In this document: one piece after another, positions 1 to 6,537 of the stretch | Position numbering within the stretch: position 1 is the stretch's first letter | How the letters are laid out: the number at the start of each line of letters is the position of its first letter | Origin: Lentimicrobiaceae bacterium | GTDB lineage: Bacteria; Bacteroidota; Bacteroidia; Bacteroidales; JALOCA01 | Direction: 5' to 3' | NCBI GenBank assembly: GCA_023227965.1 | Contig: JALOCA010000059.1 | Coordinates: 1-13,541, forward strand | DNA length: 13,541 nt | Notes under the pieces: model-generated | Database searches by the model: none | Told to the model about the DNA's origin: nothing | Seen by the model: the letters and a program-made list of their open reading frames with translations, nothing else | Position numbers and translations under genes: made by a program

Positions 1-15
1 ATGTACATCGATAAA

Positions 16-50
16 TGACATGGCTTATTTTCTTGAAATTGCTCATGTCA
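16..50. repeat. Inverted repeat downstream of the operon
   Basis: TGACATG (16-22) and CATGTCA (44-50) are perfect seven-base arms, extended inward by GC (23-24) pairing with GC (41-42) past a one-base bulge, around a 16-base AT-rich loop. There is no T-run right after it. It could be a weak second termination or mRNA-stabilising structure, or an operator for a neighbour beyond the window edge. Bases 1-79 contain no gene. Confidence 0.4.
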
Positions 51-79
51 CGAAATTAATAATTTTCAGGCATTGCCTT

Positions 80-1642
80 TTAAACATTACCACCACCAAA
101 GGAGGTGGTTTTAAAGTTTATAATAAACATGATACGTTCATAATTTTGCCATCTTTTTTGAGGTTCTGATGGAACTGGTATTATTTCCTGTGATACCCTG
201 TAGTCAGTAGCCCGTAAAATAAAATCAACAATCGGTTGCGGGTTTTGAAGGCTGTGGGGATGATGGTTCACCCCTGGTTTATGTATTACACATATTGAAC
301 CGCCAGCTTCCCTTATTTTTTGTTCAAACGGAGCGGTATTTTCAGCAACGGGCACCACATCGTCTGCATCGCCAACCACATGGAGCATGGGGAAACCAGC
401 ATTGGCAATCTGGTCTGTCAGATCTATCGGGTTTCCCTTAAAAGCAATTGCAACTTCTTCTGTTTTGAGGTTAAAATCCTGCTTAAAGGTCTCCCAGTCC
501 CGGGCGCTTCCTTTACCCTTCCCTTTACCTCCCGGCCAGCTCTTAAGGTCAAGAACAGGTGCATCGGCATATATCGCGGCAACCCGCTCGGGATATGTCA
601 CTCCCCAGCGATAAATATAAACTCCACCTCTACTCATCCCTTCCATAACAGACTTTTTTGCCAGTCCTGCACGGGTCAAAAGTTGATAGTAATCATTCCA
701 TATCGATAACGCTTCTTCGTTCCCAAACAATTCGGCAACATCACAGTAGACAACATGGAAACCCCTTTCGAGCAAGGCAATGTCGGTTTGGGGCTCATGT
801 CCCCAGAAGCGGGCCCGCCAAATCCATGGATGGCAGGGGGCTGAAAGTTTAGGTACCACAACTTTGGCATCTCGGCCACGAAAGGTAAAATCGTAACCCT
901 GAAAACCATTAAAATTAAAAGGTTTGGCATCCTGTGGCAATGATTTTGCAAGCCCAAACAACGGATCAGTTTTCATCCTGACGAACTCACTGATCCTCTT
1001 CGCGATCACGGTTGCCCCTTCTGCTGAAGGGTGCACTTTATCGGGTACCAACTGAGGAGATTCGATCAGCAGATTGAACAAATTAATTACTTCGCATCCT
1101 GTTTCGTAGGCTATCTGACGGATCATTGGTAGTAGTTTTTCCCTGACCACACTGGCTGTAATGCCTGTGGTATCGGTCGAAAAAACAGGGATCGGCAATA
1201 ACAGCACGACCCTCGGGTGGCTGGATAACTGCCTGAAAGAAACAATCAAATCCTTGTAATCCTGGACATATTCGCTCAGGAAAATCCGGTTGACCGGCTT
1301 GGTATCATTGGTTCCCAGTTTAATAAAGACCCAATCTGGCTGAAAGTCAAGGGCCTTTTGGTATGCAGAAGTTTTCCGGTAAGGAGCATTCCCCTTTTGC
1401 AATAAGGTGGTGCCACTTACCCCGAAGTTGCCCACTTCGAAACCATTACCCAGCATGGCGCCCAGTTGGGCCGGGTAACTGTTTATTCCCCGGTTCTCGA
1501 TCCTGGCTCCATAAGTAATGCTGTTCCCAACACAGGCGATGCGGATTTTGCTTTGGGAATAACCGATGATCGAGGTAAAAAGGAAAGCAAGTAGGACAAA
1601 ATAGCGTATTGATTTCATTTTCAGAGTATTTTTAAAATTCAT
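80..1642 (-). CDS. Two-domain secreted esterase: SGNH hydrolase fused to alpha/beta hydrolase
   Basis: 520 residues. A signal peptide covers about residues 9-30 (SIRYFVLLAFLFTSIIGYSQ); ATG at 1642 or the in-frame ATG for Met9 (1618) could both serve. The first domain (about 32-222) is SGNH: GNSIT with Ser41, NFGVSG (72-77), GTND (110-113), and DKVHP with Asp201 and His204, so the full catalytic set is present. The second domain (about 240-480) is an alpha/beta hydrolase: GMSRGG with nucleophile Ser337, GDADDVVP with Asp427 or Asp428, and NHHPHS with a His at 460-463. Both active sites look intact, so it could remove two kinds of ester (for example acetyl groups at different positions) before the glycosidases act. 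A GKGKGKG loop sits at 372-378. The last residues are encoded by a terminator-like hairpin, so the tail may be non-native. It is the last gene of the operon visible here. Confidence 0.86.
   Translation of the reverse strand: MNFKNTLKMKSIRYFVLLAFLFTSIIGYSQSKIRIACVGNSITYGARIENRGINSYPAQLGAMLGNGFEVGNFGVSGTTLLQKGNAPYRKTSAYQKALDFQPDWVFIKLGTNDTKPVNRIFLSEYVQDYKDLIVSFRQLSSHPRVVLLLPIPVFSTDTTGITASVVREKLLPMIRQIAYETGCEVINLFNLLIESPQLVPDKVHPSAEGATVIAKRISEFVRMKTDPLFGLAKSLPQDAKPFNFNGFQGYDFTFRGRDAKVVVPKLSAPCHPWIWRARFWGHEPQTDIALLERGFHVVYCDVAELFGNEEALSIWNDYYQLLTRAGLAKKSVMEGMSRGGVYIYRWGVTYPERVAAIYADAPVLDLKSWPGGKGKGKGSARDWETFKQDFNLKTEEVAIAFKGNPIDLTDQIANAGFPMLHVVGDADDVVPVAENTAPFEQKIREAGGSICVIHKPGVNHHPHSLQNPQPIVDFILRATDYRVSQEIIPVPSEPQKRWQNYERIMFIINFKTTSFGGGNV
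89..109 (-). terminator. Hairpin in the last codons of the esterase gene
   Basis: On the minus strand ACCACCTCC, loop TTT, GGTGGTGGT forms a nine-base-pair stem with one T-T mismatch, ending seven bases before the end of the stop codon. On the plus strand the same hairpin is followed by TTTT, a better intrinsic-terminator tract than the AATGTTT that follows on the minus strand. It may end transcripts from either side, perhaps from a convergent gene to the left. It encodes TTSFGGG, and the ORF runs through it. Confidence 0.4.
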
Positions 1643-1694
1643 TTTCTTTCTTTTATTTATAACAATTCAAACAAAATATATTAAAATCCAACAA

Positions 1695-3176
1695 CTACTT
1701 TTTCAATCCTGTAAGATCGGACTCTACTATAATTTTACCATTACCAGAGTTTACTTTTGCCGAAAAGTTGTCATAAAGCTCAATGTTGGATGATGTTCTC
1801 AATAATATTTCTTTGTTTTCAACGCTGTTGGTAACCAGATCCATCGCTCCCTTCTGATTGAAGACACATCCGTATATATTGATCTTGGTTTTCAGGTAAT
1901 CGGGCATCGCTTTGTTGCCATGGAAGTCGATCCGGTTATTTTTGAAACTTGAATTGGTGATCGTCAACACATCGACAGGCGTACCGATTGACAGAAATTC
2001 AGTCGGTTGATCGTGAATGACCCTGATATTGTCAAACACAAGCTGCTCCTGCATGGGGATTTCAGCTCCCGGATAGTAGGAACGGCTATACCTGTCGTTA
2101 TCGAAATGAACTGAAAATCCGATCCGGGGTTTCTCAAGGAAAATATCCCGAAAAATGACATTTCGGACTCCAGCCGTATAGGTGACATCGTTTTGAACGA
2201 CACCCCAGTTGATACCGTCCAGAACTTTGCTGCCGCTTTCGTGCATGGGCTGTGTGGTTGATTTATACACCGTACCGTCAGCTTTGGCCTGAACGCGATA
2301 GATCCTGCCGTTTGAGACTACAGCATCAGATTGCTGCACCTCCATGCCCGGTTTCCAGTCGATCCATGCCCCGGCCAAAATCCGGCAGAAATAGCCAACC
2401 GGTTTTTTGTCATCGGCCAGATCGTGGCAATTTTCAATAACACCATTTTCAATCCATCCCAGTTCAGGATTGCCAACAGAATAGTCGTGTGCATTGAGTG
2501 CCACAGCATCATCATAGGTCTGAAATATCCCGTTGCTAATCGTGAAACGCTTTCCCCTACCCAAATGAACCCCGTCCTTATCTCCTTTGATTATAACATC
2601 GTTAATTATAATATCTTCAAAGGTACAGACGTGGATACCATACTGAGCTTTACCCAGATCCAAACACCTGAAACGATCAATTTTCAGATCCTTGATGTAG
2701 AAAAAAGCAAGTTGCCCATGAAGACCATACGCCTCTTTAAAGTTCCGGACGTCCATTCCATTGACAATAATCTGCAAACCTTCGATAGATATATGATTAT
2801 CATAAGTCCTGGTGACGGCACCTTTGTTCACGATGACATGGGAAAATGTCCCATGTTCATCAACCTTTTTAAGGTAGATGTTGTTCCCAAAAATGATTAC
2901 TGTATTGCTTCCGATATAAACAGTCCCTGCTACTTTGTAGGTACCCGGGTTACTCACCGTAATTGTTCCTTTCTGATCAACTGCCCGTTGCAGTGCTTTT
3001 GTATTTTCGATACCACTTGCTTCGGGAGAAAAACCAAAATCGGCAGCATTCACGAACGTCGCATTCGGAGGTTCAGTTTTTAAAGGTTGTAACTGATAAT
3101 TAAAAACATTTCCCGATATAGATCCAAAAAGGACGAAAACAAGGGAAAATAAGAATATGAGAATTTTAAGTTTCAT
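1695..3176 (-). CDS. GH28-like secreted right-handed beta-helix protein with inserted module
   Basis: 493 residues with a clear Sec signal (MKLKILIFLFSLVFVLFGS). It then has an N-terminal cap typical of the pectin-lyase fold: FVNAADFGFSPEASGIENTKAL, split at 41-62, followed by GTYKVAGTVYI. Helix turns fill the rest. KGDKDGVHLG (197-206) sits where polygalacturonases have NTD, and TYDDAVALN (220-228) where they have DD. The GHG motif is absent, and a clear RIK is not seen (RIGF at 351 is the nearest). Candidate acids are therefore Asp201, Asp222 and Asp223. An insertion at about 274-330 (PGMEVQQSD, GRIYRV, TQPMHESGSK, DGINWGVV) resembles small wrap-like binding modules found in carbohydrate-binding and phage-tail proteins. 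It probably acts on a uronate- or deoxysugar-containing backbone. A GH28 relative with changed specificity is the best call; a lyase or non-enzymatic helix remains possible. The start at 3176 is preceded by a duplicated decoy start. Confidence 0.77.
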   Translation of the reverse strand: MKLKILIFLFSLVFVLFGSISGNVFNYQLQPLKTEPPNATFVNAADFGFSPEASGIENTKALQRAVDQKGTITVSNPGTYKVAGTVYIGSNTVIIFGNNIYLKKVDEHGTFSHVIVNKGAVTRTYDNHISIEGLQIIVNGMDVRNFKEAYGLHGQLAFFYIKDLKIDRFRCLDLGKAQYGIHVCTFEDIIINDVIIKGDKDGVHLGRGKRFTISNGIFQTYDDAVALNAHDYSVGNPELGWIENGVIENCHDLADDKKPVGYFCRILAGAWIDWKPGMEVQQSDAVVSNGRIYRVQAKADGTVYKSTTQPMHESGSKVLDGINWGVVQNDVTYTAGVRNVIFRDIFLEKPRIGFSVHFDNDRYSRSYYPGAEIPMQEQLVFDNIRVIHDQPTEFLSIGTPVDVLTITNSSFKNNRIDFHGNKAMPDYLKTKINIYGCVFNQKGAMDLVTNSVENKEILLRTSSNIELYDNFSAKVNSGNGKIIVESDLTGLKK

Positions 3177-3202
3177 AAGTTTATGAGAATTTTAAGTTTC
3201 AT
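3154..3202 (-). repeat. Tandem duplication of the GH28-like start region
   Basis: A perfect 21-base direct repeat (3156-3176 and 3182-3202) is separated by five bases, a 26-base period. Extending each copy by the next five coding-strand bases (AACTT versus TTCTT) keeps 24 of 26 matches. The downstream copy is the first seven codons of the GH28-like gene; the upstream copy lies in the gap after the propeller gene. It reads as a recent slippage or tandem duplication of the translation start. Confidence 0.9.
3173..3202 (-). other. Nine-codon leader ORF overlapping the GH28-like start
   Basis: The duplicated upstream ATG opens a frame reading MKLKILINL and then TGA. The stop overlaps the ATG of the GH28-like gene (ATGA), and the leader's ATG lies 8 bases after the propeller-gene stop. 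A ribosome finishing the propeller gene would meet this decoy first and could reinitiate on the real start. The 26-base period puts the two starts out of frame, so the decoy cannot simply extend the protein. Translation is inferred, not shown. Confidence 0.35.
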
Positions 3203-3210
3203 TGTTGAAG

Positions 3211-4224
3211 TCATTTCCAGGATAGCTGGGCAACATTTATCCCCCTGTTAGGATATTGTGCACTTGAGATATACCACTGTTTATCCTCACCCTGAAATAT
3301 TTCAGGTGCATGGGTAGCCAGTTCTGTTACCAATGGTTGCCCATGGAAATCAAGTGGGTTTTTGGAGCAATAAACAAATGAACGCGCATCATAACCGTTA
3401 TTATTTTTGCCAGCCGTGTCCCAAAGGCACCAGAAAAGATAAAATTTGCCGTCATTCCGTTTAAGTGTCGGGGACTCGCATTGGTAAGTTGCAACTTCCC
3501 CTTTGTAAATTTCGACAGGCTCCGTCCACTCCACAAGGTCTTTGGATGTGGATGCCTTGACCACGTTCCCGGAGCAATACACCAAATAGTAGGTACCCTT
3601 CCAGACCATTAAGCTTGGGTCGCGCCCAGACTTTTCGTTGATACGAATCGGGCCTGTCGGCTTCCAGACGTATAAGTCCTTTGAAACCGCCATCCTGAAT
3701 GGGATTGGCCCATAGATCATTTTGAAAAGTTTACCCTGCTTTACAATAGTCGGGGCATGGTTGGCGCTACTCTCACCGGGACGCTGGGCAGGAGGGAGCA
3801 CTTTGGGTTTGTCAATCCATGAACCCTTTCTGAATGAGCTTTCAAAAGTTTTTCCGGCAGACACCGCATGGAAAGAGGCAAATTCACCCTGATGACGTGA
3901 CTGGCCCGGTTCTGATGCCGGGTGAGTGATCCCGAAGGAATGCCAATGCTGATCAGGTCCTTTTACAAAACAATGGTCGTTGGGTTGCCATAAGGGATAA
4001 TAAATACCTGTCTTCAAATCTTTCGTATCAGGTCCCGGAAATACATCACCTTGCGGGTCATAAATTAGAGTATAATCGCTCACTATTAAAGGAACCAAAC
4101 ATTTTTTGTGTTGGGTCCCCTTCTTTATTGACTGTCCTTGTGAGAGGCCAGGAAACGAAAATAAAAGAAAGCCAAGTATTATAAAAAAACTATAGCATTG
4201 AATTTTATGATATGAGAAGTTCAT
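3211..4224 (-). CDS. Five-bladed beta-propeller glycosidase, GH43/GH32 superfamily
   Basis: 337 residues with a Sec signal (hydrophobic 11-26, cleavage near LSQG, 27-30). Propeller-type repeats recur: NDHCFVKG (82-89), ANHAPTIVKQGKLFKMIYG (154-172), RDPSLMVWKGTYYLVY (201-216), CESPTLKRNDGKFYLFW (249-265) and HAPEIFQGEDKQWYIS (305-320). The acidic triad expected for this superfamily would be Asp83, Asp202 and Glu250, spaced about 119 and 48 residues. The PND, RDP and CESP motifs resemble the NDPNG, RDP and EC motifs of GH32 as well as GH43. The enzyme probably removes a side-chain sugar such as arabinose, xylose or galactose from the operon's substrate, but family and sugar cannot be fixed here. 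It sits 31 bases after the beta-helix gene, in the same operon. A strand-rich non-catalytic propeller is an unlikely alternative. Confidence 0.8.
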   Translation of the reverse strand: MNFSYHKIQCYSFFIILGFLLFSFPGLSQGQSIKKGTQHKKCLVPLIVSDYTLIYDPQGDVFPGPDTKDLKTGIYYPLWQPNDHCFVKGPDQHWHSFGITHPASEPGQSRHQGEFASFHAVSAGKTFESSFRKGSWIDKPKVLPPAQRPGESSANHAPTIVKQGKLFKMIYGPIPFRMAVSKDLYVWKPTGPIRINEKSGRDPSLMVWKGTYYLVYCSGNVVKASTSKDLVEWTEPVEIYKGEVATYQCESPTLKRNDGKFYLFWCLWDTAGKNNNGYDARSFVYCSKNPLDFHGQPLVTELATHAPEIFQGEDKQWYISSAQYPNRGINVAQLSWK

Positions 4225-4255
4225 GAATAAGATACTAAATTAATTCCTATACCAA

Positions 4256-6505
4256 TCAATATTTATAAATTTTGACCCCCGAAATTGCCTCTCCACTATA
4301 ATGATTATCTACTCGTTCAAATTGATTGTAGCGCAATAATATCCCCGGAAATTTCTTTTTCGATTCAGAACTCATAGAATGATCTTTATAATATTGTGCG
4401 TCAGTATTTACACCTTTCTGTAGCTTTCCTTCGACCACAATCCCAAATTCAGAATTTCTGATCAGGTTCTTTTCGACTAAAACGTCTTCGCTTTGTCCGC
4501 TGATACTGATTAAACCATTACTTTGAACTTTATTGTTTCGTAAAACAATACACTTGCTCAGCGGTCCTTCATAATTACCCTGATGTAAGTCACTAACTGT
4601 ACCCATAACCCCAAAACGCGTGAGTTGATGCCTGTAGTTATGCCCATTTGTTATTTCATTGTTTAATACCTGGTTATACCATGAGGGTTGCCAGCCCCAA
4701 CCTCTTTGTTCTTGTCCCCATACCAGGAAACCACTCATTCGGGTTCCCTTATTATTGGCAACGATATTTTCTATAGAAGTACCGTAAAACTGCACTGCCC
4801 CCCCATCTTCAAAGGTATTGTTCACAATAAGGGCATGTCCACGGAACGGGATAATTGAAATTATCGAGCTTGTGTCTGGGTCAACCAACCAAGGTTGATC
4901 CATCTCCCACATTCTTCCTGAATGACTTACCACCCGCCGATATTGGCCGGAACCTTTGCCATCAAGGATACATACAACTGTGTTTCTCCAATCGTTGGCC
5001 TCTTTGCTGTATCGCTTAAAAACCGGGTCGGATGCCAGGGTCAGATTTTTCCCATCGGTGTTGGCAATCTTTCCCATATACGCTCCTCCTGTTGCATCAA
5101 AAGTAAAAAACTCCTGATCCAAACCGTAAGCATTGGCAAACCGGTTTCTCTTTAGAAGCAAATATTCTGCTGAATTTCCAAAATAGGTTGCAAAATAATT
5201 CCCCGTAGCTCCCAGGTCAATACCTTCAAAAACACAATTCTCAAAGATTACACGATTGATTGCTTCACATCCAAAACCGTCTCGCCCGTATCGAACTTTT
5301 GAATCACGGATCAGTCCATTCGATGAATTCATTAGCCTGATACCATATGAACCCGCAAGGATATCACAATTGGAAACTTCAAAATGATTCACTCGGTTCA
5401 AGTGAATGCACGCATCTATATCTTCAATCTTTCCATTTAGTTTCCTGCCCCGAAACTCTGATTCACGATCTGTCCGGCCAAGCAAAAATATGGGATTGGC
5501 CCTGATCCGAACACTGTCGATTTTAAAATAGCCATCATCAACTTTGATAACATTTTTATACATATTTTGACAATACAAACTAAGATTTTCTATACTGAAG
5601 GATTTCCCATATAGCAAAGCCTCCGGAATTTCCACCAAATCGTTCCAATACACTATTGTCTTGTCAATTCCGTCTCCTCTAACAACCGTATTTTCAGGAA
5701 TTTCAATTGCATTCTTGATTTCATATTCACCTGATGGAAAATAGACTATGCCACCATTGTTTTCCCGGGCTTTCTGTAATGCTGATTCAATTCCAAGAAC
5801 CATAACATCGAATACTTTCAGGTTAGAAACTTTGACATCTGTTATTTGTACACTGACTCCATGATTCCATCCCGACTTTCCTCCATATCCATTGTTTATC
5901 CACAACTCATAAGTGCCCGAAGCTACCTGTGCAGGAATATGAACCTGAATATCAAATGGGTCGGCCCGTTCTATAAAAAGTGGAAAAGATTTGCCTTGTG
6001 AATTTCGCAACGAGACCTTGCATTTATGACTTTTAACTTCGTCGGATTTGATTTTAAGGCAATTACCAACAATTCGAAGCCAACCGCCAGGACTTGAAGT
6101 TTCGCCATTTTCTCCCTGACTCCACCATACTTTAGGGCCATTGAGGAAAATCGTATCTGAGAATGTTTCCCCATCCACAATTCGGCATGCATAAATGCCA
6201 GGTTTCCATATCGCAGGGACAACACATTTCAAGTTACTTGAACTTCGCTGTAAGATTTCTACCTCGACCCAATCATTTATGGCAAGAATATTTTCCCGTT
6301 CAGGATTCCCAGGTTTACTGTCTTTCACCCTAGCCAATTGAATGGTTGCAGTATTGGAAAAATCACCAGCTTGTATCATAACTGTTTCGTCAGGGCCAAC
6401 AGGTGAAGATGCCCATATAATACGCGGCCGATTGTTTGAACTAACCGTGAAAGCATTAAAACTAATTATTAAAGACACCAATATTTTAAACAGAATTGAT
6501 TTCAT
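4256..6505 (-). CDS. Secreted right-handed beta-helix protein with two N-terminal Ig-like domains
   Basis: 749 residues starting MKSILFKILVSLIISF, a Sec signal with cleavage near residue 22. Two IPT/TIG-like Ig folds follow: about 27-122 (ASSPVGPDETVMIQAGDF) and about 125-222 (GPKVWWSQGENGE, SPGGWLRIVGNCL, YELWINNGYGG). From about 232 the chain becomes a parallel beta-helix of the pectate-lyase-3/GH28-related type. It has GGIVYFPSGEYEI (251-263), VVRGDG (274-279), and many turns such as IHLNRVNHFEVSNCDI, IRDSKVRYGRDGF, VIFENCVFEG and VLNNEITNG. A loop at about 470-560 interrupts the helix, and an aromatic stretch (WGQEQRGWGWQPSWYNQ, 596-612) may line a binding cleft. Catalytic residues cannot be assigned. 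It is likely a polysaccharide lyase or hydrolase acting on the same substrate as its neighbours. The fold is well supported; the activity is inferred from context. Its DNA looks AT-richer than that of the esterase gene. Confidence 0.8.
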   Translation of the reverse strand: MKSILFKILVSLIISFNAFTVSSNNRPRIIWASSPVGPDETVMIQAGDFSNTATIQLARVKDSKPGNPERENILAINDWVEVEILQRSSSNLKCVVPAIWKPGIYACRIVDGETFSDTIFLNGPKVWWSQGENGETSSPGGWLRIVGNCLKIKSDEVKSHKCKVSLRNSQGKSFPLFIERADPFDIQVHIPAQVASGTYELWINNGYGGKSGWNHGVSVQITDVKVSNLKVFDVMVLGIESALQKARENNGGIVYFPSGEYEIKNAIEIPENTVVRGDGIDKTIVYWNDLVEIPEALLYGKSFSIENLSLYCQNMYKNVIKVDDGYFKIDSVRIRANPIFLLGRTDRESEFRGRKLNGKIEDIDACIHLNRVNHFEVSNCDILAGSYGIRLMNSSNGLIRDSKVRYGRDGFGCEAINRVIFENCVFEGIDLGATGNYFATYFGNSAEYLLLKRNRFANAYGLDQEFFTFDATGGAYMGKIANTDGKNLTLASDPVFKRYSKEANDWRNTVVCILDGKGSGQYRRVVSHSGRMWEMDQPWLVDPDTSSIISIIPFRGHALIVNNTFEDGGAVQFYGTSIENIVANNKGTRMSGFLVWGQEQRGWGWQPSWYNQVLNNEITNGHNYRHQLTRFGVMGTVSDLHQGNYEGPLSKCIVLRNNKVQSNGLISISGQSEDVLVEKNLIRNSEFGIVVEGKLQKGVNTDAQYYKDHSMSSESKKKFPGILLRYNQFERVDNHYSGEAISGVKIYKY

Positions 6506-6537
6506 AACGTGTTAATTAATTTCTAATTATTTAATTT

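Noticed and set aside
514..534. GKGKGKG-encoding simple repeat in the esterase gene
   Set aside because: It is a short low-complexity surface loop in the alpha/beta hydrolase domain with no sign of a frameshift.
1643..1694. Possible internal promoter before the esterase gene
   Set aside because: The AT-rich gap has no exact TAnnTTTG motif with an upstream TTTG at the right distance, and 52 bases fits an ordinary operon gap.
2331..3083. 250-codon open frame on the plus strand
   Set aside because: It lies fully antisense to the GH28-like gene, whose signal peptide and beta-helix motifs are convincing. The plus-strand product shows no recognisable domain or signal.
4881..4898. Inverted repeat TCAACC / GGTTGA
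   Set aside because: It is a short six-base stem inside the beta-helix coding sequence and is explained by the codons there.
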